Assembly: GCF_003589595.1 (NCBI RefSeq)
Contig: NW_020653750.1
Span: forward strand, 6,711,474 to 6,775,473
Source: Hyposmocoma kahamanoa
Lineage: Eukaryota > Arthropoda > Insecta > Lepidoptera > Cosmopterigidae
Direction: 5' to 3'
DNA length: 64,000 nucleotides
Under the pieces are notes generated by a model that did no database searches, was not told the DNA's origin, and worked only from the letters and a program-made list of their open reading frames with translations. Position 1 is the stretch's first letter; every line of letters begins with the position of its first letter. Made by a program: the position numbers and the translations under genes. Of the stretch, positions 54,628 through 64,000 are shown in pieces.

Positions 54628-55191
54628 ATGAGTAGTTTAAATATTGTTTCTAGTTCTGCATTTAGACCATTAAATGTTTATTACCAGAATGTCAGGGGCT
54701 TAAGACTTAAAACTGTATCTCTTTTTAATAACGTAATCTGCAGTTCTTATGATATTGTTGTGCTGACGGAGACGTGGTTGAACTTTCATGATTCTGAACT
54801 TTTTGACGATCGTTATGTGGTCTACAGGAGAGACCGAGCGGTTGGTGGCGTTAGTGCGGATGGTTTTCACACGCACAAATCTATAGGCGGTGGTGTTATT
54901 ATAGCAGTTTCTAGGGATTTGTGTTCTAGGCGTCTTTCCAGCTTTGAATCTAGATGTGACGACCTGTGGATATGCCTGGAGGTTGGAGATCATGACGGTA
55001 AGCCAACTAACTTATATCTTTGTGCTGTCTATCTGCCGTCCCCTTTGAAAAAGGAAGTTCTCTTGGAATTTATCAATAATTCTAACAAAGTAATTGAAGG
55101 GAATGGGGTTGATAATGTTGCTTTCATGGGAGACTTTAACATGGGTAAGATTCCATGGAGCTGTCTTGATGATCTCTCTACACCTCGTGCA
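54628..55191 (+). pseudogene. LINE ORF2 endonuclease, interrupted (Jockey-like)
   Basis: RPLNVYYQNVRGLRLKTVSL, YDIVVLTETWLNFHDSELFD (catalytic Glu), IGGGVIIAVSRDLCSRRLSS and VAFMGDFNMGKIPW are the first two thirds of an APE-type endonuclease. Coding stops at 55191 where the errantivirus was inserted. The same protein resumes at about 63725 (QGNILDLVLSCQAV). Confidence 0.85.
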
Positions 55192-55544
55192 AATTATATA
55201 GGGTGGCCGCAGTGGAGATGAAGTAAAGACGAGAAAATATGATGAATAACTATATTAAATTTCCACAAAGGTATTTCTTAAACTAAATAATTTTAAGAAC
55301 GTCCGAAGTTAGGTACGTTAGGTCTAAAAGTACTTATACGAAAAAGATCTTAACTAAAGGAATTTAGTCTACGTCCGATGTTAGGAACGTTGGGCCGAAA
55401 AGTGTCTCATAATTATAATTAAAATGACGAGTTTTGCATCGGTCACGTTGCAATGCACGGGGCGCGCGTTCCGGGGTGCGCGAATGCAAGTGCATTGAAC
55501 TGACGTTTTAGGTATGTGTGTTATGCAAATCTGGATACATAACA
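55192..55544 (-). repeat. 3' LTR of the errantivirus-like element
   Basis: 353 bp, near-identical to 63314-63666 (I see about two to three differences). On the - strand it starts TGTTATGTATCCAG and ends CCTATATAATT. A purine-rich AGGGAGA tract on the - strand adjoins it (55545-55551). The target duplication TGCA is at 55188-55191. Confidence 0.9.
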
Positions 55545-56454
55545 TCTCCCTGCCGAAGATGAGCGACTATTTGCCAATGTATAATGCAAATGTGTTGCGT
55601 TTTTCTATATCGATGTCAGCTTGTGTAAATGACTCGCATTTCGACGCGGAGTTACGATTTTGTAATTTGTGAGCCATTCTGCGGCGTATGAAATAATAGG
55701 TAGCGACCAGTGCAAACGCACTCAATAGTGCAATCGTTTACATAGGAATCTTCGTATGATAATCGAAGTGTTGTCAGTTTCTACTGTAATTGGATCTTGT
55801 ATTGTCAATTGCTTTTGAATATTTTGTAAATTCGAAGTTCGATGGTGGTAAAATTAAAGTTCGCTAGGTTGTGTTTCTCGGTGAATTTTGGTCATGGAAT
55901 ATTAATTAGTTGAATGGGTGAACGTATCGTGCTTCAATATTTATTATGGTGAACTCTGGAGCCTTTACTTTGCAGTTAATAGGATGTATGCGAGAAAGAT
56001 TCTTTCAAGTAGTTGGTGTTTCTCTTGGCTGCATAGGAGCTGAACCTTGGTTGGTCTTGGAAAGGATATAGTGTAGTTTTGGCTATCCAGTTCTGTCAAG
56101 GCTTCCTTTGAAAGAGTAACTGGTGTGGCTGTACTTGTTCCATCTATGTCTTCTACGTTGCGTGGTCTGATGTCCGATTTTCTGCTCTCATAAGTATTTC
56201 TCGTTGACTCTGGGGCATTCTGCCTCTATATACACATACTCCTGGGAGTTGGATGCCATAAAAGGGTAAAGAGGTAGGATAATTTTGTTATTCTTATTAG
56301 GAATAGGATTTAGCATGTATAAGTCAAAACAGTCTATGTAGATAATTAGAAATATGTAATAAAAACGAATAAAGTCGTAATAATTCCTAATGTCTAAATA
56401 AATTATGTCTCCATGTTGATAATATTTTTTCAAAGTAATCATGAGACTTTGCAA
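55545..56454 (-). pseudogene. env relic, C-terminal side (errantivirus-like)
   Basis: The - frame at 56454-56188 has a heptad-like start, a hydrophobic stretch rich in Ile/Tyr and a conserved-looking aromatic/Cys end (YVYIEAECPRVNEKYL). It lies between the LINE insertion and the 3' LTR, where errantiviral env is expected. The rest to 55545 has stops in all frames. Presumed role was the insect retrovirus envelope glycoprotein; the copy is broken by the LINE and by stops. Confidence 0.5.
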
Positions 56455-56824
56455 CTGTCTGGTGCATGAATTTAGTACTGCTGAAAACTAAAAAAGACGC
56501 GCGCGAGCCGCAGAGCGAACAGCAAGTGATTTGTAGTGCTGTTCAAAAAAAAAATCCCAACTCATATATAGCTTTCGATTACAAAAGTCAAATTACCATC
56601 ATATTAAAAAACAAGTGATAACCCGTGCAATTGTATAACTATTTTCGGTAATATCGATGTGTAAGTGCTTCAATTATTGAATTTAAAAGTGGAAATTTAA
56701 AAGTCAACGTCGAAGTGTACGCGCCGCCGCTCAGCTGTTCGGGTGAGTCACCGTTACACCCAGCTGACTGCGCGCCAACGTGCCTTTACTACCCGCTTAC
56801 AAATTGTAAGCGCCCGTTGACAAA

Positions 56825-58236
56825 ATGAGGAACTGCATGGCTTGCCATAGTCATATCAACATCAGAGATATATTAAAATGCAATAAATGTAGAGGAGATT
56901 TCCATTACGCCTGTGTGGGTATACAAAAGGCTACCTTTGTTAATAAAAGTCATGAATTAGAACGTACTTGGACATGTCCCGAATGCTCAATGGTAACAAG
57001 GCGGCATCCTAAAAATGATGATACCCCAGTGCGATCACAAAAGCTTGATGATACCAATATGTCAGTAGACGAGCGATTGTGCGAGGGTCATAGTGTATCG
57101 GGAGACACTCTAAATACGAACGTGTGTAGTCCTTGTAGTCCTCATCAATGTTTAAAACAACTTACACCTACACTCGAGCAGATAGGAAACCTCTTGGATG
57201 AAAAACTTAGTGCCCATACTAAATTCCTTCTGTCGGAAATGGCAGCTTTAAAATCTACGGTTAAAACAGATATTTTATTGGCTTTGAATGAATTTAAATT
57301 AGAAATTACAAATGAAACAAAAACGCTATCGCTTGAACAGGAAAAAATAAGGGCGGTAACCATTGACTTACAAATAAATGGACGACGGGTCTAATACAAA
57401 AACCACGAAAAAAATGTCCCAAGTCAACCTATTCGAAATTTAAATTGTAATGTCATCGCAGTATCGTGCTGTCAGTAGAACAAATGAAGACTAAAGCGGA
57501 GTGTAGCGCTCTGTATACGATTTTAGCGCCTTACAAGTGCGGACACTTTTTAGCGCGGACCCGACGTCCATATAATTGAAAGTCAATGGCGGTAACGGAA
57601 GAATTAAACAATAAAATTAGAAAACTAGAATCTGAGAAGAAAGTATTTGAACAACAACTAGCCAACCTACAGGAAAAAATCATAATAACGCCAAATGATT
57701 CCTATACCCTCAGTTGTGAATGTGAGGTCACTCGAAAATTTGTTATATATGGACTTGAAGAATACCAACACGAAACTGACTCTGATTTACACGATAGAAT
57801 AGTAGACCTATTCGGTAATATTTTGAATATTAACCTAATGGGATACATTGAAGAAATACGGCGAATAGGGAGAGTGGGATACCGTAGGCCACTTATGATT
57901 GAATTAATCAGTAAAAAAATGATGAAGTATATACTTCAAAATACCCGTCATTTCAGAAATACTGGTATAGACATTTCCAAATTCCTTGACAAGAAATCTG
58001 TCCAAGAACGTAAAAAAATGGTTGACATCTTACGCGAAGAACGGAAAAAAGGTAAACATGCGGTTATTCGAAATAATAAATTATATATAGAAGGAAAGGA
58101 ATACGACCGCCTACGAAAACCACAAGACATACGCCAGTCTTATCCCCAGAGTCACGAATTAAGCACATCTTTTAGCGAAAGGGGTTCTACGTCTCACCAG
58201 TCTAATAAAAACAATTCCTTTCGTAAATACCTATAG
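56825..58236 (+). pseudogene. LINE ORF1 with PHD finger, split by a MITE
   Basis: The ATG at 56825 starts MRNCMACHSH. Cysteines 4, 7, 19, 22, 30, 51 and 54 with His27 form a C4HC3 PHD finger. A Ser/Thr-rich linker and a long helical region follow. At 57361 a 228-bp hAT-like MITE interrupts the frame, and the second half resumes after the duplicated GCGGTAAC at 57589. The resumed part has a coiled coil (NNKIRKLESEKKVFEQQLAN) and an L1-ORF1-like RRM/CTD region (TRKFVIYGLEEYQHETDSDL, IEEIRRIGRVGYRRPLMIEL, RKKMVDILREERKKG). It is an RNA-binding chaperone of the LINE particle, disabled by the MITE. Confidence 0.85.
57361..57588 (-). mobile_element. hAT-like MITE family 1, copy 5
   Basis: 228 bp with ends CATTGACTTACAAATAAATG and TATAATTGAAAGTCAATG, flanked by a perfect 8-bp duplication GCGGTAAC (57353-57360, 57589-57596). 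It lies inside LINE ORF1, opposite in orientation to copy 1. Confidence 0.9.
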
Positions 58237-58243
58237 ATTTACG

Positions 58244-61119
58244 ATGATTGTGCAAAACGTCCAAAGTATCAACAATAAGATAAACATATTAGAAAGCTGG
58301 CTAAAGGAGCACAATTTCGATGTGATTTGCCTATCGGAAACCTGGATTAAACAGGACCAACATCAGTATGTCCAGGTGGACGGTTATGAATTCGCGGCTT
58401 CTTTCAACCGACGGCATCGGGCAGGAGGTGGAGTAGCTATTCTGGCGCGTGAAGGGGTACTATATAGACAACGGACAGATTTCGAGGCACTCTCCATTGA
58501 AAGTGTTGTAGAATGTTGCTGTATCGAATTGCCGAATTACAACATCATTATAATTAATGTATATAGGTTAGACCGCAATATTGACATTTTCTTTGACTTT
58601 TTGACCATTTTGATGAGCAAAGTTAAACCAATGACTTATAATAAACGTGTAATTGTAGCAGGTGATTTTAATATAAATAATCGGCGAAATTCGGTAATTA
58701 CAATAAACTATGTAACAAATTCTTGGAATGCAACTTACACCAGACTATTCACACACCAACGCGAGTGACAAATAAAACATCGACATGCATCGATCTTCTT
58801 TTCACAAATCTAAAAGATTTTGGTATTTCGGTAATTGACAACGGCGTTTCGGACCATATGTGCCTATCATACAGCTGTAACATATCAAATAAAAGTACTG
58901 AACCTACCACACAAACATATGTATACAAAAGAAATTTCTCGATTAAAAATATGACATCGTTTAAAAAAGAACTAGTTGAATTAGACTGGAATAAAATAAT
59001 AATAATTAACAATAACATTAATCACAATTACAATGCTTTCGATAATACGCTACAATCGGCGCTAAACAAATGTATACCAACTAAAAAATCAAAAATAAGA
59101 ACAAAAACCAAAATTTCATGGTTGACAAAAGGACTTAGGGAATCATGCCGTCACAAAAGACTATTAAAATCATTGGTGAATCAAACGAACAGCGACTTAT
59201 TAAAATCACATTACAAAACGTACCAAAAACTCCTTAAAAAATGCATAAAGTCTTCTAAAAAATTGAACTATGAAAGAATTATAAAAAAGTCAAAAAATAA
59301 AGTCAAAACTATGTGGAACATTGTGAAAGATGTTACTAAAACAAGAAAAATCCGCAACCCATCAAATATAAAGCTGACAGTGGCAGACGTAGTACACGAA
59401 TGTCCCTCGGCTATCGCAAACTTGTATAACGACTACTTCGTGTCAGTAGGTGAGTCATCGTCATCGCAAAGCGCGAACGGAGTGGATTGTTCGTCGCTTG
59501 CGCGTCCGTGCGGCAGGCCGCCTATAAAACCCGCTCTTAATTCTATGTACCTTCAACCTGTCACCGAAGTGGAAGTGTACAAGTTCATAAGGCGATTACC
59601 TAACAAGTTTAGTTCTGGCGTAGATGAAATACCCTCCGCGCTCATTAGAATATGTGCCAACGAATTAGTTGCCCCCCTTACAGTTTTAATAAATCAATCT
59701 TTTGCTGAAGAATGTTTTCCTGACCAGCTTAAAATAGCGAAAATTAAACCGATTCTTAAAAAAGGAGGTACCAAAGACAACATAACCCATTATCGGCCTA
59801 TCGCACTATTACCCGTAATTTCTAAGATTTTCGAAAAAGCTATGGCGGATCGTGTATATTACTTTTTGGAAAAATTTGCCCTCTTAAATGAAAACCAGTA
59901 CGGGTTCCGGAAAAAACGATCAACAAGTCAGGCCGTTTTCAGATACGTACAGGAAGCGCTATCGTGCATAAATGACAAATATTACGCGGTTGGAGTCTTG
60001 TTGGATATGACTAAGGCGTACGACAAAGTCCTTCATGGCGTTTTGCTTTCGAAACTCTATGGGATCGGAATACGCGGTAAACCTCACCGATGGTTCCAGT
60101 CTTATTTGGGGAATAGAAAGCAATATGTCGAAATAAATTCTCAAAACAACTGTGAGACTGAAATGGTTCGATCCGCCATGCGTACCACAAACTGTTCTAT
60201 TCCGCAAGGCAGTGTACTGGGAAGTATACTATTTTTGATATATATTAACGACCTACCGGATACTCTAAATCAGCTATGTATCATGTTTGCCGATGACATA
60301 TCCCTGCTATTTAAATGCCAAAACAACAACCAGAGTCTAAACAATGTAGCACATAATTTTAAATCTGTCCAAAATTGGTTAACTGAGCATAATCTGGAAG
60401 TGAATATAAAGAAGACTAGAATAATGCAATTCCGACCGTACCAGAAAGCAAACCTAGATCTTAACTTAATAACAACATGCATTAATGTAGAAGAAGTAAC
60501 CAAATTTGACTTATTAAGTGTAACAATTGACTCCCACCTCGACTGGAAAAATCATATCGAAAAACTTAAGTCAAAATTGTCTCAATTCACCTACGCACTA
60601 GCTGTATTAAAATCTAACTCCGACTTTAAAACGGCACTCACCGTGTACTACGCGTACGCCTACTCATGGTTACGGTATGGAATCATGTTGTGGGGACACA
60701 CCACGGAAGCAAATAACGTGTTTATTCTGCAAAAGAAATGCCTACGTATTTTAACTAACGTTGGCCCTACGTTCAGTTGCAAACCGTTATTTAAAAAATT
60801 GAAACTGTTGACCGTCCCATGCATATACGTACTTGACATTGCTACATTTGTTAGAAATAATATTACTGATTTCAAATTTACAAGTAGCCTGCGTCGCAAT
60901 GATCAGTTAGTGCTTCCTACACCTAGGTTGGAAATATTCAAAACTGGTCCGTATTATAGAGCAATTAATATATATAATAAAATTCCTCTCACTATTAGAA
61001 ACGAATCGAAAGACAAATCCTTCAATATAAAATTGCGTAATTTACTAGCCGAAAATAGTTATTTGTTCAACAAGAGAGCAAAGTCGTTTTTTGGTGCGAG
61101 TGCTGTTTTTGAGTCCTGA
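58244..61119 (+). pseudogene. LINE ORF2: endonuclease-reverse transcriptase
   Basis: The ATG at 58244 is 8 bases after the ORF1 stop. The endonuclease has MIVQNVQSINNKI, VICLSETWIKQDQ (Glu), RVIVAGDFNINN and, after a frameshift near 58740, PTRVTNKTSTCIDLLFTN and VSDHMC. RT in the 798-codon frame from 58723: SSGVDEIPSALIRIC, PILKKGGTKDNITHYRPIAL, QYGFRKKRSTSQAVF, motif A LLDMTKAYDKVLH, motif B IPQGSVLGSILFLIYINDLP and FADD at residues about 521-524, then a C-terminal SWLRYGIMLWGHTTEANNVF. Apart from the single frameshift it looks intact, making it the best-preserved LINE here. Confidence 0.88.
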
Positions 61120-61891
61120 GCAAGCGAAAGATTCTATAGTTGAATCACGAGCGTAGCGAGTGATTCAGAATTAGAATCTTGAGCGAAGCGAGGGACTCAA
61201 AAATACGAGCTGCAAAATAACTTTGCTCTCGCGTGATACATACAACTTTTCACCTCAGCAGCGAGAACATATATATATACTAAAGGGACAAGTAATAAAA
61301 ACACGTCATGAAAGCAAATGCATCATTGTATATTTACAAAAATACAGAATTTACAAAAAATTAAAAGTGGAACGTGAAGTTTGTACAATTCTGTAGATTA
61401 AAAGTTACTGTTTTATTTGGATTTTGAAATATGTCGAATTTGTATTAGACCCCTTCGCATTAAATGACAAGTCTCCACTTAAAAAGCAAAAAGCTACTTT
61501 TTCTCACGGAGATTTTGCTCACTGATTTCACACAGCAAAATAGCCTTGTTCGAGCTGCTGAGGTGAAAATGTTATTATTCCATTGACGAGTTTTTTAACG
61601 ATAGTTATTAATATTTTAATTATAGATTTTCATTTTGACATTATTTTAGATTTTGAATTTCATTTTAATGTAATTTAATTTTTTATTTGTACCTATCTTA
61701 AATTTTAATGTATTCTAATTGTTGTTGATGATTTTTGCATGTTAACTTATAATTTGCTACAATGTATAATATAATTAGTAATTTTACATGCGAACAAATG
61801 ACATAATATTGCAATACCCAACAGGGTGTATGTACGTAACAGTGACTATTTTTAAGATCGTATTACACAAATTGTACATGCTAGCAATAAG
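61120..61891 (+). other. 3'UTR of the PHD-finger LINE
   Basis: No frame of interest. It contains two near-copies of GAGCGAAGCGAG/GAGCGTAGCGAG around 61150-61190 next to the stop, then AT-rich sequence up to the AATA tail. Confidence 0.6.
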
Positions 61892-61892
61892 A

Positions 61893-61935
<43 letters not shown>

Positions 61936-61949
61936 ATANNNNNNNNNNA

Positions 61950-61992
<43 letters not shown>

Positions 61993-61995
61993 ATA
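61892..61995. repeat. (AATA)n microsatellite, LINE tail, with N gap
   Basis: About 26 tandem AATA units are interrupted by ten N at 61939-61948. Tetranucleotide tails are common at CR1/L2-like LINE 3' ends. The true length is unknown because of the gap. Confidence 0.9.
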
Positions 61996-61998
61996 TTC

Positions 61999-62345
61999 TC
62001 AAGTCTAAATTATGTACTAGCCAGATCTTGCACTTTTTCACCTAAAACATTGAAAAATTTAGCAAGTTGAGCACATGTATCTGATACTTAGCTCATTAAC
62101 TGAATCCGTCAAATTTATGACGTCAGAAAGAGCTTTACGTAACTTATTATTTTTGAGATTTGTTAAAATTTTGCTATGTGTTCACTTCCATAATGTAATA
62201 TATTTGGTAAAGGCATCAGAAATGCTTATTTCGTTTTTATTTAAAATTTTGAAAACGTGTTCACATCGAAGGGCATATATCTGGTTAAGGTTACCTGTAA
62301 TTTCTTGAATGATTGCATTTAGCGGGTTCAATAAGCTTCTCTTAA
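61999..62345 (-). pseudogene. env relic, surface/transmembrane junction (errantivirus-like)
   Basis: In the - frame near 62345 a basic RVKR motif precedes a Leu/Asn/Ile-rich stretch and an EITGN block, the arrangement of a furin-type cleavage site and fusion-peptide region in errantiviral envelope proteins. Helical sequence with at least two stops follows down to the LINE tail. The upstream surface subunit is missing: the env piece directly follows a short pol-start piece, a large deletion. Not functional. Confidence 0.55.
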
Positions 62346-62379
62346 CGCGAATAGGTAAAAATTAATCTACTTTCTAATG

Positions 62380-62650
62380 TCATTTTTGTGAATATGGGAT
62401 ATCTATAGGAATTATTGTGTACGGGTATTTCATCAATTAATGAATTTTGTGCTTAATGCGGTTAGTAAATGTAACTTTTTCTTCTAGGTAAAATACATGT
62501 TCATATTCACTACATAAATTAATCAAATTACGCGATGTGACACCACGCGTTCGGACACTGACTTTTGTAAATTGCATAGTTTGCTCGTTGAATGCACTTG
62601 AATAGGTTCCGGTACGTAAAGTATTACTAATTGTCGGATTTGATATTTAT
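62380..62650 (-). pseudogene. pol start fragment (errantivirus-like)
   Basis: In the - frame a block SVRTRGVTSRNLINLCSEYE, then FYLEEKVTFTNRIKHKIH with a stop and RYP further on, resembles the segment between protease and RT in 17.6/TED-type pol. The RT motifs that should follow are absent. Confidence 0.55.
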
Positions 62651-62699
62651 AATTGAAATACATGAAACACTACCGGTGATATTTATATTATATTAAAAA

Positions 62700-63264
62700 T
62701 TATTTAAATACCGATATTTTTTTTCTTTACCAGGAGTGGGATGTAAGATGCTTCTAACTGGTCAAACAAATTACAAAAACTGACATGAACATTCTCTTCA
62801 AATTCAAAAACATTTTGAAGTGTTTTATGAACCGTCTAAAGAATAGCGCCAGTCATATTAAATTTTGAATATTTTACACTACTATGTATAGACCAATCTG
62901 ATTCTAAATCTTCTTCAATAGTATATAAATTTCTAGCAGCAGCAATTTGGGTAAAACGAAGGTTACGTCTGTCAAATGTGTCTGTAGAGGAACTAGTCCT
63001 AAGCCGGGCTGAATTAGGGTGAAAATTTTTGAATGATTAATAAGGCACTTATAAAGAAAAGAAAAAAAAAATGGGGAATGGATCAAATAGGAAATTGGCA
63101 GCCAATAGGATATGTGTACTTACATCAATATCTGCATATTTTATTTGTGTCTGGAACCTTGTTCTATCGATGTTTGGATAGGGATCCTCTTCACCTCCGA
63201 ATGCCAGCCTCTCCGTAGGTACGTAATTGTAGATTTTTCCGTTCGATACGAAAAATAGCAGCAA
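62700..63264 (-). pseudogene. Coding-like region after the 5' LTR of the errantivirus-like element
   Basis: Two frames (63264-63090 and about 63025-62835) give non-repetitive peptides (KIYNYVPTERLAFGGEEDPY, DTFDRRNLRFTQIAAARNLY) with a stop near 62835. The position after the primer site would be leader/gag, but I could not match a Gag domain, and part may be env-derived through rearrangement. Confidence 0.35.
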
Positions 63265-63300
63265 GATTAAGATAAATCAACTACTACTGACTCTACAACT

Positions 63301-63313
63301 CCAAGACTGCGCC
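63301..63313 (-). promoter_or_regulatory. Primer-binding site, tRNA-Ser type
   Basis: On the - strand GGCGCAGTCTTGG directly follows the LTR end ...AATT. TGGCGCAGTC is the known 17.6/TED-type site. Confidence 0.75.
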
Positions 63314-63666
63314 AATTATATAGGGTGGCCGCAGTGGAGATGAAGTAAAGACGAGAAAATATGATGAATAACTATATTAAATTTCCACAAAGGTATTTCT
63401 TAAACTAAATAATTTTAAGAACGTCCGAAGTTAGGTACGTTAGGTCTAAAAGTGCTTATACGAAAAAGATCTTAACTAAAGGAATTTAGTCTACGTCCGA
63501 TGTTAGGAACGTTGGGCGGAAAAGTGTCTCATAATTATAATTAAAATGACGAGTTTTGCATCGGTCACGTTGCAATGCACGGGGCGCGCGTTCCGGGGTG
63601 CGCGAATGCAAGTGCATTGAACTGACGTTTTAGGTATGTGTGTTATGCAAATCTGGATACATAACA
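63314..63666 (-). repeat. 5' LTR of the errantivirus-like element
   Basis: 353 bp, the partner of 55192-55544, followed by the second TGCA at 63667-63670. Confidence 0.9.
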
Positions 63667-63670
63667 TGCA

Positions 63671-64000
63671 GAGCCTGTGAGCGCCATGTCTAGTATGCTT
63701 ATCGAATTTGCCTTATCGAATTTAACTTAACGCAGTACAATTGTACTTCCAACTATCAGGGCAACATTCTGGACCTGGTGCTAAGTTGTCAAGCTGTCAT
63801 ATGCGCAAAGGAGTGTATGACTCCTTTATCCAAATTTGACCAATTTCATCCACCTATAGAGTTTTCATTTTGTTTTGCCGCTAATAAAAATGTCTGCGCA
63901 TAATAAAATACGCTTCTGTTTTTATAAAGCCGATTATACGAATATTCTTCACGATCTAAACAAAGTAGATTGGGACAATGCATTCGCCTCCTGTAATTCA
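63671..64000 (+). pseudogene. Continuation of the interrupted Jockey-like LINE ORF2
   Basis: After the second TGCA the endonuclease resumes with NYQGNILDLVLSCQAV, a C-terminal DQFHP box in place of SDH, and linker sequence (FYKADYTNILHDLNKVDWDN), with an in-frame stop near 63901. The element continues beyond the window. It corresponds to LINE sequence such as 26617-27069. Confidence 0.8.

Larger units (their letters stand above)
56490..61995 (+). mobile_element. PHD-finger LINE (CR1/L2-like), nearly complete
   Basis: The + strand order is a 5'UTR (about 56490-56824), ORF1 with PHD finger (56825-58236, interrupted by a MITE), ORF2 (58244-61119, one frameshift), a long AT-rich 3'UTR and an (AATA)n tail (61892-61995). 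PHD fingers in ORF1 are known for CR1-like LINEs. It is inserted in the env relic of the errantivirus-like element in the opposite orientation. The 5' boundary is approximate. Confidence 0.85.
55192..63666 (-). mobile_element. Errantivirus-like (TED/17.6-type) LTR element, internally deleted
   Basis: Equal-length LTRs in direct orientation are flanked by a TGCA 4-bp duplication (55188-55191, 63667-63670). The primer site GGCGCAGTC beside the 5' LTR is the tRNA-Ser type used by 17.6/TED-like errantiviruses. The interior keeps short pieces of a gag-like region, the start of pol and an env relic, each with stops and frameshifts. The RT, RNase H and integrase domains were not found. A PHD-finger LINE of about 5.5 kb is inserted in the env relic. 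The element itself sits inside the endonuclease of a + strand LINE. Confidence 0.85.

Noticed and set aside
61784..62041. 85-codon - frame with Phe/Ile/Tyr/Leu repeat
   Set aside because: Produced by the AATA microsatellite and an N gap.
1..64000. CRISPR array, toxin or defence system, rRNA
   Set aside because: No spaced direct-repeat array, rRNA or bacterial gene cluster; the content is eukaryotic.

Overview
The window looks like intron-rich, AT-rich insect nuclear DNA, probably lepidopteran. That is an inference from the mix of repeats: CR1/Zenon-like, Jockey-like and RTE-like LINEs, a Pao element, a tRNA-Trp-primed Ty3 element, a TED/17.6-type errantivirus, a mariner, MITEs and a tRNA-derived SINE. 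There is no bacterial-style gene organisation, rRNA or CRISPR array. One 10-base N run (61939-61948) lies in an AATA microsatellite.

Host coding content is sparse. Seven candidate exons on the + strand (9124-9306, 15227-15420, about 16038-16222, 16580-17004, 19492-19608, 39076-39276, 53464-53748) have consensus-like splice borders and compatible reading phases. They could belong to one membrane-protein gene running past both window ends. I cannot name it. An isolated 3'-terminal-exon-like ORF (about 5545-5761) may belong to another gene.

Region by region: (1) 1.68-5.5 kb holds a broken Ty3/Gypsy CsRn1-like element on the - strand. (2) 6.3-8.3 kb carries a foldback/TIR repeat family. (3) 11.6-15.0 kb contains a Gypsy protease scrap, a Jockey scrap and a 5'-truncated CR1-like LINE, all -. 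(4) 18.1-18.8 kb has R1-like and RTE-like scraps on +. (5) 19.9-24.3 kb is dense in non-autonomous DNA elements and holds two SINEs head to head. (6) 24.6-28.8 kb is a Jockey-like LINE on - interrupted by a MITE, then an RTE scrap. (7) 29.36-35.27 kb is a Pao retrotransposon (+) with both LTRs, itself invaded by a TIR repeat carrying a solo LTR and by a LINE fragment. (8) 35.9-38.5 kb is a long-TIR DNA element containing the start of a THAP-domain protein. (9) 38.2-47.4 kb has hAT-like MITEs, LINE scraps and a near-identical second copy of the 27-kb MITE. (10) 48.1-49.2 kb is a dead mariner. (11) 49.7-53.2 kb is a second, longer CR1-like LINE (-). (12) 54.26-64.0 kb is a four-deep nest: a Jockey-like LINE (+) split by an errantivirus (-), split by a PHD-finger LINE (+), whose ORF1 is split by a hAT-like MITE.

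Most mobile elements are visibly broken (frameshifts, lost catalytic residues, internal deletions), so this reads as a transposon graveyard in the introns of a large gene. Several insertions still have exact target-site duplications, which lets the order of events be reconstructed. No clearly new enzymatic system was found. The most novel-looking items are the THAP-bearing long-TIR element, the two hAT-like MITE families and the unidentified multi-exon membrane protein.
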